From Ulota crispa (lineage: Eukaryota; Streptophyta; Bryopsida; Orthotrichales; Orthotrichaceae), in the NCBI GenBank assembly GCA_963920765.1, contig OY987247.1, forward strand, positions 3,286,001-3,350,000: DNA of 64,000 nt, written 5' to 3'. Made by a program: the position numbers and the translations under genes. Below, piece by piece: positions 34,349-46,670 of the stretch. Every line of letters begins with the position of its first letter. Position 1 is the first letter of the stretch. The notes beneath the pieces were generated by a model. That model was not told the DNA's origin and did no database searches. It was given only the letters and a program-made list of their open reading frames with translations.

Positions 34349-36126
34349 TTAACCCTTTAAAGACCACATGCATTTTCTTAAAATCCACTAAAAACAAGGG
34401 TGATAAACTCAAATGTGTAGTTGAATCAAATATGGACCCAACTCAAAAATTACAACCATATAAATGGAAAGAACACCTTGTTTATTGTAGAATCTCAAGG
34501 TTTCAACCAAAATTACCATTGGAGGTGAAACATTTTAATAATTAAGTGAGCCATAGGTGGAAAATCTCTAGTTTTTAATGCTTGTGTGGTTTTGGATGTT
34601 AATGTTTTGTGTGGTTTGTACAGTCAGGTCCATTACTCTTACAAATTGCCTTATTGAGGTTTTCAAATTTCTAATGAAACGTGGAGTACAATTGGTATAT
34701 TTTTGTCCAAAGTTTTATCATTCCATTCTCACATAATTCCAATCAAGCATACCAAATATCAATTTCAGAAAAGCAAAACTTCATTTGTGATGAAATTTTG
34801 AAGCAAAATTCCATGGTTGTACATGGTATTTTATTAAAAACAATTGGTGATGAATTTTTGAGATTTGGTTTCATAGGTATGAAGGAAACATCCATATGCA
34901 CATATTCCATGCTAAAAAATACCCCCTTCAGCAACAAAAATTTGATCAGTAAAAGATTCAATGAAATTTGTGATAGGCCCAAATCTTGTAAAATACATAT
35001 TATTATTATTTAATTATCTTTTCATCAAGTAAATAAGATATCATGTTCAAAGATACAAACTTAGTCACAATATTTGAGTCAAACAACAAAATTTGATTTT
35101 CATAAAATAAATTAAAAATTCAAGATTTGAGCCTACCACAAATTTCATTGAATCTTTCACTAATCAAATTTTTGTTACATAAGGGGGTATTTTCAAGCAT
35201 GGAATATGTGCATATGGATGTTTCCTTCATACCCATGAAACCAAATCTCAAAAATTCATCACCAATTGTTTTTAATAAAATACCATGTAAAACCATGGAA
35301 TTTTGCTTTAAAATTTCATCACAAATGAAGTTTTGCTTTTCTGAAATTGATATTTGGTATGCTTGATTGGGATTTTGTGAGAATGGAACAATAAAATTTT
35401 GAACAAAAATATACCAATTGTACTCCATGTTTCATTGAAAAATTAGAAAGCCTAAGTAAGGCAGTTTGCAAGACTAATGGACTCGACTGTACATGAAAAC
35501 AACCTTACATTTTTAGAAGGCAGACTCTTCCACCTTTCCAATAAGACTAGTTTCACACAAAACTGATCAAAGTAACAATTACAAGATGTAGCCAAGTGGA
35601 CAATAAGGGTCAAAAATCCCATTTTAAATGCCACCCTAAAAGGCTTCTATAAGAAATTTGATAAATGTCATGGAAAATCTGATTGGTGAAAGCAATCAAG
35701 AATTGGCCTAAAATGTAGGATGACAAATTTATGAGATGAAATGATAGCATTGTTTCAATAGATCTTCAAAGACTACAATTATTGTGCTGCTATAGAGACA
35801 AACAACATGAGAGTATTTCTTAACCAATTTGAAAAAATCAAACCTTGCAATTGAAATATGGCATTTTTTTGGATATTTGATGTGTTGTATTGTTGCTCAA
35901 ATCCATCTTTAACCAAAAATGTATATGCCTTTTGTGGCCTTATTGTATAAACACCATTATTTGTTGACTCACATACCGAATTACATTCTTAATTATTCAA
36001 TTGGATGCAAAATTCTTGTGATCATGTGCATTTTTCAAGACCAAATTCCAAATTGTTGAGCAATTTTGCTTTGTAAGCCAAAAACTACTCTCTCCAACCA
36101 AAATATGGGTGGTTTATAAGGGTTAA
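34349..36126 (+). mobile_element. TTAA-bounded element, CTTTAAAGACC subfamily, with nested foldback
   Basis: The left end is TTAACCCTTTAAAGACCACA and the right end TTTATAAGGGTTAA. It is homologous over its length to 40153-41067, including 'cttgtgtggttttggat' and 'gagactagtttcacacaaaa'. Subtracting the nested foldback (34617-35493) leaves about 900 bp, the size of that relative. Confidence 0.85.
34617..35493. mobile_element. Long-arm foldback element, TGTACAGT family, 877 bp
   Basis: The ends are TGTACAGTCAGGTCCATTA and the inverse of TGTACAGTCGAGTCCATTA. The arms are complementary from the tips to about 35010 and 35120, leaving a loop of roughly 100 bp. It interrupts the element at 34349-36126; the relative at 40153-41067 is uninterrupted at that point. 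The mirrored open frames at 34681-35013 and 35120-35428 are a by-product of the palindrome. Confidence 0.9.
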
Positions 36127-36167
36127 CAATATGGATGTGTCACTTTAGCAATTCCTTATAAAATATA

Positions 36168-36861
36168 GGGAATTGATATATGCACACTAGAGGGGGTAAA
36201 TTTTAGATGTTTACCATCATCATAATGAATTTGAAAAAATTGAATTCACATTTGGATTTAGAGATCTTGATTTGGTCTATAACCACAAGGGATGTTACAA
36301 TTGAACAATGCCTATTGAAAAAACTTAGCTAGGGAGCAAATTACTACTTTTACTTTTTTTAATTAAAAAAAAGCTAAGCTTTTCCACTAGATACTGTTTA
36401 ATTGTAACCTCCTCTGTGATTCTATATTAAATGAAGGTCTTTATAATCAAATTTGTATTCAAGTTTTCCAAATTCAACTTGTTGATGATAAATATCTAAA
36501 TTATACCTCAAGTGTGCATATATCAAACCCAGAGTGTGCATATATCAAACCCAGAGTGTGCATATATCAAACCCAGAGTGTGCATATATCAAACCCAGAG
36601 TGTGCATATATCAAACCCAGAGTGTGCATATATCAAACCCAGAGTGTGCATATATCAAACCCAGAGTGTGCATATATCAAACCCAGAGTGTGCATATATC
36701 AAACCCAGAGTGTGCATATATCAAACCCAGAGTGTGCATATATCAAACCCAGAGTGTGCATATATCAAACCCAGAGTGTGCATATATCAAACCCAGAGTG
36801 TGCATATATCAAACCCAGAGTGTGCATATATCAAACCTTGAGTGTGCATATATCAATTTTC
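36168..36861. mobile_element. hAT/P-like MITE with perfect 8-bp TSD, GGGAATTG family, 694 bp
   Basis: The left end is GGGAATTGATATATGCACAC and the right end GTGTGCATATATCAATTTTC, flanked on both sides by AAAATATA (36160-36167 and 36862-36869), a perfect 8-bp target duplication. Its extra length is due to the 22-bp tandem array at the right end. The 400 bp after it (36870-37268) are GC-rich and contain an open frame at 36997-37209, but I recognise nothing. Confidence 0.9.
36511..36856 (+). repeat. 22-bp tandem array, 15 units plus terminal copy
   Basis: Sixteen occurrences of GTGTGCATATATCAA are spaced exactly 22 bp apart (first 36512, last 36842), nearly identical except in the last unit. 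The unit is the element's own right terminal sequence. Open frames across it (three frames, Tyr-Ile-Lys-Pro-rich) are artefacts of a repeat without stops. Confidence 0.97.
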
Positions 36862-37271
36862 AAAATATATATCGTTTTCACTGAATTCATTACTGAGTTA
36901 TCTCTAACTCTCTAACCCCCCTGGTGAGGGGCCCTGACAAAGAATTCCTTTGGAACTTACTATTTCCCATAAAATGGGAGGCAGGGGGTCATAAGTTTGA
37001 CTCATAGGCGGATGGGGCCCCACCTTCCAAAGACGGCGAATCATACAAAGATTCATGACACATTGGGCCCCCCATCCCTTCCCTTACCTTCCGCTCATTT
37101 GCATTGGCCCCATGAAAAGGTAAAAGGAGTCAGGGCCACACCAGAATTAAATGCACCGGGGGTCATGGGTATGCTGCCATTGGCTCATCTGCTCATGTCC
37201 GAACAATAACTCTTTTTGGTCTTGGGGCTAAAAAAACCTTTTTATTTCTTAGGCCCCATGACCAAGGTTTA

Positions 37272-37594
37272 GGCCCGGTTCAGATTACCAGCCGGCCAAT
37301 ACACAAAAATCTGCACCGCGTCCGGTGTTTCGCCCGATAGAAATTTTTTTCTGTAATTGCGTGTCATCCAAGAGTGTGCTTTGCTAGACAAGTTTGGTAT
37401 CACCCTTAGGGCAGGCCCCAAATCTTCACTATCTTGGTCGCTGATGTGACTATATAGGGTGGTCTCCACGGTGGTGAAGATGGATGTAAAAGTACCAGAC
37501 AAACTTGCAATTTGAACCCAACAGCGGAGAAAAGCCAAATTTCAGCCAATCACATTTGAGAAATTTTCGGCCGGACGCTAGTCTAAACCAGGCC
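37272..37594. mobile_element. PIF/Harbinger (Tourist-like) MITE with TTA TSD, 323 bp
   Basis: The left end is GGCCCGGTTCAGATTACCAG and the right end TAGTCTAAACCAGGCC, flanked by TTA on both sides (37269-37271 and 37595-37597). The 3-bp TTA duplication and GGCC ends fit the Tourist type. Confidence 0.8.
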
Positions 37595-37610
37595 TTATTT
37601 TTTGTATTTT

Positions 37611-39340
37611 GGCTAGTAGAGCGATAGGCACCCCCATACGAGCAAGTAAGGAAAAGTTGGATAAAGTTGGATAGAATCAACGACATGTGCACGATCATCC
37701 ATAAAATCAACTAATAGTAGTATTTTATCTGAAATGTGGCGAATCTGGTGTAAACTTGGGGAGGCATTTGGCAACTTCATCCATTTTGTCAGTGAAATTT
37801 TCTAGTGTTACGGTTGCTGATTAGATTTTGAGGTAAGATTTAGACAAATTTTTGCCAAGAATTTTGCTGCTGGTAACAAGTTACCACCAAGGTCCCTTTT
37901 TTATTTATTTGTTGGTAGAGTGACATGCACCCAACTATGCAAGTAGTTAAGAAAAAACTGGATAGAAGTGTGGATATGATCAAAATTGTATGCACGTTCA
38001 TCAAAAAAACGTATTAGTTTTAGTAACTTTCATCCAAATTTTGGCTGACTTACTGTTGTTAGGAAGGGATTTGGAAATTTCATCCATTGTTTTAATGTTG
38101 TGGCAGCCAATCACAAATTGACTTAAGATTTTGGCAAAAATTTGTCAAATTTTGAATGCTATCAACAAGGTTCATTTTTTGTTGATAGAGTGACACGCAC
38201 TCAACAATGCAAATAAGTAAAGAAACAACAGATAAAATTGGATACAATCAACTATGTGTGCATGTTCATCCATAAGTCTTGTTAACCCCTAAAGGACCAG
38301 ACCCCCTTTTTTAGAAACATAGCGGTTTTGGGCAAGTACCTGTGATTGGAGCTTTTCATATTTTAGGCTGAAATTTTAACAGAATGTGGGCACAAGGTAT
38401 ATCTTTTATATGCACTAAATTTCATGACATTTGAATTATGAGTAAAAAGTTATGGCCTAATATGTTGTTTTTTTTGTTTGCCGGGCAGCCTAGGCAGATT
38501 TTTTTTAAATCACTTTTTTCAAAAACAAAATTTTAAGTTGGTTTAGGAGATTTATGTGAATGTAGGAAGCTTTGAATCATTCCGTTTTTATCAACAAGAT
38601 GAAAGTTATGAGGATTTTTTGTTTGTAGGCAGTTATGGATTCTCTACTCCAAAATAAACTTTGAAGTCCTTTATTTTACTCAATTTTCAACATTTTGGAA
38701 GAAAAATAAAACCAAAGGATGAAGATTGTTTATGACAACATTATGACAATTGGGATTGGCATTTTTCATTTCCATGATTATATTCTTAACAATTTTGTGT
38801 TTTGAATCATTCTCTAATTCTTTTTACTTACTAATTTTTTTCCATATGTTATATAACTCCAAATGATTTGAAACTTTTTTGACATGTACTTTATTGAGGT
38901 GGAATAAGGAATTTAGAGAAGCACCACCCACAAGGCATTTTTTCCTTAGGAATTTCACCGTTTGAAGGGTAGCTGCCCGATTTTTCACAAGACGTTTTTG
39001 AATATTCAAACCATTCTAACTCCCAATCCATGTGGTGGAAAACTCTGAAACATTTTCCACGTCTTCTAAAACCATTTTTTTACAAGATTGTACGATCACA
39101 TATGCATAAGAACATTTTTGTTTTCAAATTTGGTTGATGCTCTAAAACTAGCAGTTTTGAAGAATTTTTAGTGAAAACTTTGCTTGGTCCTTTGGGGGAT
39201 AATGTTAGTGAATTTTATCCAAATTTTGGGCAAATTTAGTGTTTTTTCAAGAAGGGAATTGGCAATTTCATCCATTTTTTTTAGTGTTATGGTAGCTAAT
39301 ATCAAATTGAGGTAATATTTAGGCATTTTTTTGCCATAAA
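37611..39340 (+). repeat. Tandem repeat of about 270-300 bp, three copies
   Basis: Copies start at about 37611, 37911 and 38181 with TAGAGTGACATGCACCCAAC-like sequence and proceed through 'gttcatccataa', 'tccaaattttgg' and 'tttcatccat' to 'tttttgccaa'. The third copy is split by the TTAA element at 38282-39202. Dispersed relatives occur inverted at 39405-39665 and 46671-46925, and forward near 63850-63960. Confidence 0.75.
38282..39202 (+). mobile_element. TTAA-bounded element, AAAGGACC subfamily, 921 bp
   Basis: The left end is TTAACCCCTAAAGGACCAGA and the right end TTGGTCCTTTGGGGGATAA, with the last TTAA decayed to ATAA. It splits the third copy of a local tandem repeat. Removing it joins 'cataagtcttg' and 'tgttagtgaatttt' around a single TTAA, which matches the uninterrupted second copy near 38010-38040. 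Confidence 0.9.
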
Positions 39341-39404
39341 AAATATACTTAATTACTATTGTAATATTTTTTCTAGTTAAGCAAAAACTATGTAGTCATA
39401 AACA

Positions 39405-39665
39405 ACCTTTAAATTTTTAGCTAATTTTAGCCAATATCTTACCTCAATTTGGGACTTGCTACCATAACATTAAAAATATTGTGTGAAAAGATGGATGAAA
39501 TTGCCAGTTCCCTCTTCAACCAAACACAAGGTTTACAAAAATTTGGATGAAAGATATTAAAATGAGTAACTGTTATGGATTAACGTGCAAACATAGTCAA
39601 TTCTATCCATTTCTATCCAAATTTTCCTTACCTGCTTGTACTGTTGGGTGCCTGTCGTGCAACCA
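39405..39665 (-). repeat. Inverted copy of the 37.6-39.3 kb tandem repeat unit
   Basis: The complement contains the same ordered blocks (ACAGGCACCCAACAGTACAA-like start, 'tccaaattttt', 'tttcatccat', then 'ctcaatttg' reversed). The interval 39666-40152 holds nothing recognisable. Confidence 0.6.
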
Positions 39666-40152
39666 ATGGAAAATACAAAATTTAAAAGCTGGTCATAAAT
39701 CATATATTTGTAAGCAACAGAAACAATGTGTCGGGATAACTAGCAAGTAGTGCGTTCTTAGCCAATTAGAATGTAGACATACTAGTCAAACTTTGAAATT
39801 ACCAAAAAGAACGACCATGTTTTCAAATAAAATAATAGTGTAAATACTAGCGGTTGGCCCTTGCTACGCTATGCATTCATCATTAGAATTTTCTAAGATT
39901 TTTATATGTTAGTTAGAATGCAAAGCAAAAAAAATCGTAATTCTTCAAACTGTATTTATGTGATAATATCACAAAGAATGTAGATGTGGTATTACAAAAA
40001 TTAAGATGTGATATTACTAAAGTCATTGTGATTTTAGTAGTGTGATAGGCAAAACTTGGTGGAGATTGATAAAATATTGTTGAACATGCCTAATATCAGC
40101 AGATGAATCTTAAAATTTCATTTATGGCTACCAATTTATGAATCTCACACCG

Positions 40153-41067
40153 TTAACCCTTTAAAGACCACACACATTTTCACAAAATCCATTAGAAACC
40201 GGGGTAGTAAACTTGGATGTGCGGTTGAAGCAAATATGGACCTAATTTCAATAATCCAACCGAGCAAATGGAAACCTCACCTTGTTTACTATAAAGTATC
40301 TAAATTTCAACTAGATCTAGCGTTGGAGGTGAAACATTATAATTATTGAGTGAGTTGTAGGTGAAAAATTTCTAGTTTTTGTGCTTGTGTGGTTTTGGAT
40401 CTTACTACTTCATACAAGCTTTGTTTGAGAAGAGCCTTATATTTCTAAAAAGTAGGGTTTCTCAACTTTCCAATGAGACTAGTTTCACACAAAACAGATA
40501 AAAATAGCAATCACAAGGTGTAGCTAAGTGGACAAAAAGGTTCAAAAAATCCCACTTTATTTGCTACCCAAAAATAGTTTTACAAGAAATTTGATAAATG
40601 CTATGGAAAATCCAATCAATGAAAATAATAAAGAAAGGGCCTTAAATGTAGTACAACAAATTTTTAGTATGAAATGATAGCACCATTTCAATAGATCTTC
40701 AAATTTTACAATTATACTACTGCTATATAGAGAAACAATACAAGCTTTTTTCTTGAGGAATTTGAAAATTTTTAGGACCGCACAATTGAAATTTGACATT
40801 CTTCTTGGATGTTTGATGTATTGGGTTGTTGCTTTGATCCATCTTTGACCAAATATGGATACGTATTTTGAGGCTATGCCATATAAGAATCATTATTTAT
40901 CAACTCACATGCCTGATTTCATTGTTTTTTATTTGGTTGGATGCAAAATTCTTGTGAACACAAGCGTTCTGCAAGACCGGTTTCCAAACTGTTGAATGAT
41001 TTGACTCTATAAGCCAAAAACCACTCTCCCGAACCAAAATATGGTTCGATGGTCTCTAAAGGGTTAA
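40153..41067 (+). mobile_element. TTAA-bounded element, CTTTAAAGACC subfamily, 915 bp
   Basis: The left end is TTAACCCTTTAAAGACCACA and the right end TGGTCTCTAAAGGGTTAA. It is the uninterrupted relative of 34349-36126. Interior open frames are not shared with that relative. Confidence 0.9.
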
Positions 41068-42099
41068 ATCTGAACTTTTTTTCTAGGCATAGTAACATTT
41101 TTACTTTCCACTTTTGTTAGTACTTGGTGGTAGTGTAAAAAGGCTTGGAATTGAAATATAGAATCATTTGATTTCAAGGAGTTTGAGTTGAGAGTTTAGA
41201 GATGATCTAATCACCTCGATTGAATAGGTAACTTGGTTTCTATTATTAATATAGATTCAAGCAATTAAAATTGCTTTTAGTGTATAGAAAATGTGCCTTA
41301 TTAAAGGGGCTTTCTATTGATACATAAACCTTAAAACATACTACTTTTTAACATTATGCCTTTTTGAAGTATCACACTACCATGTTGAATAATGAAATAA
41401 CGTTTTTGAGATTGCTCAAGTATCAATTGGGAACTAGCAACATGTGAGGTTTGCATTTGAAGCTCATTATGGCCTAATTTTTTGTGATTTCCAAAAAATA
41501 ATAATTTGGTGGATTGATATTGTCCTCTACCTAATGGTCTCCTAGATTCCCATAGCAAAGTTCAAACAATTCAAGAACTTGAATTGTTTTTGTTTGTATT
41601 TACATAAAGTGATGATCTTGAGATTTAGAAGCATGCTTTTTAGTTGTAAAGTCAAAAGTATTCATTATAATTGTGGACATTTTGTTTTATGCTTTATTGT
41701 GAAATGAGTAGAAGAAAAAAAATAATGTAAAAGTGAGGATCTTCTTTCTTAGATATTGATGCTTAGGAGCACTTCAGACTATGTCCCTTGTTCCAACTCT
41801 ACAAGTGAAATGCTAGATCCCATCTTGGCCTTTAAAAAATAAAATATGTTAAATTGAATCCTTTTAAAAGAAAGAATAGTTACATCATTTGATTCTAAAT
41901 TAAAAGAAAATTCTTGTCATTTGAATTAAATCAATTTTCTTATTTTTCCATTTTCATAGAAAAATACTATTTTTTATTTTAACTATTTTCTAATAGATGT
42001 AAAGTTCTCCAAATCAAATTTTTTATTTTTAGAACTTATTACATGCAAAAAAATTTACAAATATCAACATTTATAAAAAAAAGTTAATCTTTTTTTTTC
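41068..42099. other. AT-rich DNA, nothing recognised
   Basis: A minus-strand open frame at 41331-41558 has no recognisable domain. No terminal repeats are seen. Confidence 0.45.
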
Positions 42100-42493
42100 T
42101 TAACCCCTAAAGGCCCAAGAAGCCCACTTTAGGCTTTTTGGATATTTGGGCAAGCATATCTTGTGTCAAGACTTAAGATAAGATTGTGAAAATAAGGGTA
42201 CACGTGCTCATTTTGAAAAACTTGCACAACTCCCAAAAAATGTGGAATTGAATGATTTTTGAGCAAGATATGATACCATATGTGATTTAGGTGTCAACAA
42301 GAGCATCCTTAAAAAAATACAAGAACAAAAGGATTGAAGGAATGTGTTGCCTACAAAGTGTTAAAAAACAATTTACAATGAGTATGCCAAAGGGAAAATT
42401 TTGCAATCAACTTCCCTTGACTACATAATAATTTCTATTTTAATTTTGATTTTTAGGAAAAAATTACTTTGGCAAGTATTGCACATAATGTTA

Positions 42494-42687
42494 CACTAGA
42501 AGAAAAACAAGGATAAACAACTCCACAAATCACAATGACTAGGTCACGAGAACTGCCTTGCAACTCTACAAACAACTCCACAACAACTACACAACTAGAT
42601 TGTAGTTGTGCAAATGTTGTGGAGTTGTTGTGCAGTTGCAAGGCAGTTATGGTGACCTAGTCATTTATCCTTGTTTTTCTTCTAGTG
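42494..42687. mobile_element. CACTA-type palindromic MITE, 194 bp
   Basis: The ends are CACTAGAAGAAAAACAAGGA and the exact inverse. The arms pair almost completely (GACTAGGTCAC/GTGACCTAGTC, GCCTTGCAACT/AGTTGCAAGGC), so it would fold into one long hairpin. No clear target duplication remains. Confidence 0.8.
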
Positions 42688-42910
42688 TCGTAGGTTTACA
42701 CAATATAAGTTTTGTAATTGAGATTTATTACAACTTTAGGGTGTCATGTTGACAATTTTTTTAATTAATGGATTAATATCAAAGTCAAAGGGTTTTAAAA
42801 AATTTGGAACAAATATTGAAATTTATGAAAAATCAAGAAGAGCTATGTCAAGAACTTCAACATAAAATGTTAGTACCTTGAAGTAAATGAACTATTACCT
42901 TAAAATGTTA

Positions 42911-43341
42911 GAGGGCTCATTTCCACTGGTTCAATGGAATTGCAACTTGCCAAATGGGTTTGAGCAAGGACAATACAACAATTGCAAGTGAATGGCATTG
43001 GGGATCTCCATCGGTGAGGTTTCAAGTTCTCCTAAGAGCGCAATTGAAGGGATGGATTTCTCTCCTAGCCTACCACGTCTACCGTTTGTAGAGACCAGCA
43101 TTAGCAATTGGCGTTGTGGGTCAGGTTCAATGATTGTATCCACTCTCAAAATAGAGTTGTGGAGTGCAATCTAAGCTTGCTAAAAAAAATGAAGTCTCGG
43201 GAGGTGAGTGTCTTAAAACCCCTATTTGGCAAGGTTGCTCAGGCTGTCTTGATGAGCGTCCTACCAATGGAGATCACAAACGCAAAGCACACCTTTCAAC
43301 CTTAATGCCTGAGAGTGTTTGAGCCATCGGTGGAGATGCTC
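42911..43341. mobile_element. Harbinger-like MITE with TTA TSD, 431 bp
   Basis: The left end is GAGGGCTCATTTCCACTGG and the right end the inverse of GAGCATCTCCACCGATGG, flanked by TTA on both sides (42908-42910 and 43342-43344). GAGCATCTCCA is a common plant MITE terminus. The interior is GC-richer than its surroundings, and its short open frames are not supported as genes. Confidence 0.75.
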
Positions 43342-43977
43342 TTAACAACACAATTAAAACATGTTACACACGACTCATTTCCATTATTACATATTACAAG
43401 TAAACATAATTATATTACTTAAAGTGTTTCCATCTTCATGATACTCTTCAATTTGAAAGGACATGATATTTTGTTCACGTTGAATATACATATGACTATT
43501 GGTGAAGTAATTACATGTTTACAAAACCAAAATCATCTTAAATTAATATAAATGTAAACAAACCACTTTAGGTGATTTTTATTTTTATTTTGTTTTTCTT
43601 GTTGTTGTTGCAAAGATAGAGGATATGTCACATTATAGTATAAGAACCTCTTTCATGATATTTCCTTAGTATAATGACAATTTTAGCAAAGCAATTTTCA
43701 TTTCTAATTTGTTTCCATTGTGTTTTAAGCATTAGGTGATCATGAAATATGCGAGACAGATAGCCAACTTCATGCTCTACAAGAAATCCAAATTGCACAA
43801 GCAATTTAGTAAAAGATATTATTTTGGATGACAACTTTTTTTGACACTTTAGACAAGCTTCAAAAACAATTTTGACCCTATTTGAGTGTTTAATGAAGTA
43901 TGATCCACTAATCATTTTATTGAGAGAGGTCATTTTTTGAGCCACTTGAGCATGTGAACACAAAGGAATTTTAAGGG

Positions 43978-44926
43978 TTAACCCCTGAAGGCCCGAGGGA
44001 ATTTTTCATCAAAAATTGTCAATACTTGTGTTTTTTTGGTACTGTGATGTAAAATGAATATTGAAACTTATTTTCAAGAATTCAACCACACAAAATTGTA
44101 GTGCAATATTTACACAGTGTGTACAAAATAATCCAACCCATTTGACTACACGGATTGAAAGATCATAACATTCAAAATTCTAAAAAAAAAATTGTCCCTA
44201 CCCGTGCTAGTTAGTAAACTTTGGACCTCTTTGGAGTAAAATTTTTGGACGCCATGATTTGAAGTTTTTTGTCCATTGACATCTAGATCTTGTTAGGTCA
44301 ACTCATGAAATTTTCAAGGATAGACTATGAGTCTAACTTACTCTAAATAATTTCTTGTGCTTTGAGTTTTCTTTTTTTTTGAAAATCCAAATTGTGAAAA
44401 ACTTAGTTCTACCACCTTCTACAAGTTGTGATTTTTTTATTAAAAAAAAATGTATGCATAGATTTAAAATTATTTCTCCTTCCCTAGTGTCTACATGCTT
44501 CATGATTTATACTAAGTGAATACATATCATCACTCAAAAATTGCTTCTACCTCTAATATATGCATCTTTGGTGAGCCACAAAATTGTATTCTACTAGTAC
44601 ATGCACATTTGCGCTTTGGTTGCTTCAACTTACACCCCAAAAGCTATAAAAGATTCTAGAAAAAGGCATGGAGTCAAGAGGGAAAAGAAAAAGTGTAGGT
44701 GTGTCCAGTATGTGCTTATGAAAATTCTAAGACTTGATTTTGAGCATGAAAATTTATTTGTCTTTATTTATGACTTTTAATTTGCAATTCTATAATTTCT
44801 TGAATGAGTGTTTTGATTTATTGAGAAGAATTGCAATTTACTCCAAATGTGCAAAAAACCTCTTGAGGAAAATCATAAATTTCTATACGTACTATATATA
44901 TACATATACATACATATACATACATG

Positions 44927-45010
<84 letters not shown>

Positions 45011-45618
45011 TGGCGCCCTAAGCACCTAAGAGTCCCAAGTACCTACAAGCCCTTGCAAGCCAAAGTTTTTTTTCTTGTCAAATTTTTGCCTAAGTCTTAC
45101 ATCAAACTATCATTAGCTCTCATTACACTAAAAACATTGGATGATTATATCCAATTATATCCAATTTTTGCTTACTTGCTCACTCTTGGGTCTGGATTCT
45201 GACAAAAACAAAAAATAAATAAAAATAGAACTCTCCTAGAGCCCTTGGAAGCCCCATGAGAGCCTACTAGAGCCCCAAGGAACCCTCTTGAAACTCCTTG
45301 GGAACCCTTGGGAGCTCAGAGGAGTTGCAATTGGGGAGCCTGACAGCACAAGGGACCTAGGCTAGCTAGGACCTCTGCACACTTTTTTTGCATGCCCGTT
45401 GAGTTGGAGTATGCTACCCAACCCGCTCAAAAACTTTGGGCAAAAGATTTAAAAATCCAATTATTGGATTTGAGTTTTTTTTTTCTTTGGTACAATAAGA
45501 ATGAAAAGTCCTGTCACTTCTCAAAATTTAGAGAACATCTATAGCAAATTAAGTCCACATGACCCTACCTCAATTCTCAAATATCTGTTGAACGGACACT
45601 TGGGCCTGTAGGGGTTAA
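43978..45618. mobile_element. TTAA-bounded element containing a (TA)n tract, 1.6 kb
   Basis: The left end is TTAACCCCTGAAGGCCCGAG and the right end CTTGGGCCTGTAGGGGTTAA. It shares its left TTAA with the element at 42100-43981. An internal 'gagcccttggaagcccc' palindromic stretch lies near 45240-45320, and a short inverted relative of the 37.6-kb tandem repeat near 45070-45190. The following 486 bp to 46104 hold nothing recognisable. Confidence 0.75.
44930..45006. repeat. (TA)n microsatellite, about 38 units
   Basis: Uninterrupted alternating T/A, preceded by TACATATACATACATG-type repeats. Open frames across it are artefacts. Confidence 0.95.
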
Positions 45619-46104
45619 AGCAAAGTAAAACATTTAATGTTTTTAAACATATTTTTGTAAAAATCCAATTTAATTTTCATGAATAACTATAGTTAACTTT
45701 TTTTACTTAAAGCTCATATGTCTTTGTTATTAATTGTATCGAATTTATTTTTGAGCCCTTTTTTCTAAAATGATTTATGGATAAAACAGTTTTTATTTTA
45801 TTTTGAAGAGGCGTTTTGTTTTTGTTTTTAATTTTGAACTTGAGCGTTTCGTGCTGAATCATTTGTTGGGACATGGTTCCAAGCTGGATTTCATTTTTAT
45901 TGGGTCCAGGCTGTCCAGCTTTTGGAACAAAGTTAGACTTTCTTGGTGCCAAATGCCTTCAAAAAAATGCTTTTCCGTGCAGACCAAATGAACAAGGATT
46001 TGGACTTAGAACACAATATGAAGTTATATTGTTTAATTGTAATATTTTGACTAATCAAAATTTGAAAAGTTTGTAGGACATAGAGCATAGTGCAACCCGC
46101 CCCC

Positions 46105-46454
46105 TTAACCCTTTAACGATCGAGGTCGATTCCGGGGTGGGCAATCCTTTGTGTGGTCATTTGGGGGAAAATTTAAACCTGTTGAATATAAATGTCTACT
46201 ACAGGTCTGATCGTACAGGGTTTAGTGTTATGCATCATGAATTATACTCACTCTTTAATTGTTATGGTCATTTTTTTGCATTCATTGGTGTATCTTCAAT
46301 TAGCATTCTTTTAGTTTTTTCGACCCTTTGGTTACATGCCACCTCAAATTGGCCTAGTTGTTGTCCTAAACTCTTCACTTCCCAATTCCCTAAACACGTC
46401 CCCTTTGGGGGCTGGATTGACCACAAAGTGGTCAACCAGTTGTTAAAGGATTAA
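46105..46454. mobile_element. TTAA-bounded element, 350 bp
   Basis: The left end is TTAACCCTTTAACGATCGAG and the right end CAGTTGTTAAAGGATTAA. A 105-codon open frame (46137-46454) spans nearly the whole element and uses the right terminal repeat as its end; it has no recognisable domain, so I treat it as chance. Confidence 0.75.
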
Positions 46455-46670
46455 GTTATATGACATCAGTAAGTAATGCTAGAATTTATGTAAGAAAATA
46501 ATCCAATAGGCATGATATTACGCAAGCTAGTAAGCTTATGACTCCTGTCCTATGGACACAATAGCCATTGACTTGGGCTCTTGAATTTAGGACTTGAGCT
46601 CTCAATTCATGTTTAACCCTACTCATAACTTAAATTGCTTGACTAGCAAACACAACCACAATTTCATTTC

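Larger units (their letters stand above)
42100..43981. mobile_element. Candidate TTAA-bounded element with two nested MITEs, 1.9 kb
   Basis: The left end is TTAACCCCTAAAGGCCCAAG and the proposed right end TTTTAAGGGTTAA, which shares its TTAA with the next element. Only about 11-12 outer bases pair, so the right boundary is uncertain. It contains a CACTA MITE (42494-42687) and a Harbinger-like MITE (42911-43341). The open frame at 43628-43963 (minus) is unidentified. Confidence 0.5.

Noticed and set aside
34681..35428. Two 100-110 codon open frames with nearly the same protein on opposite strands
   Set aside because: They are mirror images produced by the arms of the foldback element at 34617-35493.
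36511..36856. CRISPR-like array
   Set aside because: The 22-bp units are contiguous with no spacers and lie inside a transposon in a eukaryotic genome.
46137..46454. 105-codon open frame filling a TTAA element
   Set aside because: No domain is recognisable, its end is formed by the terminal repeat, and no other element of the family has it.
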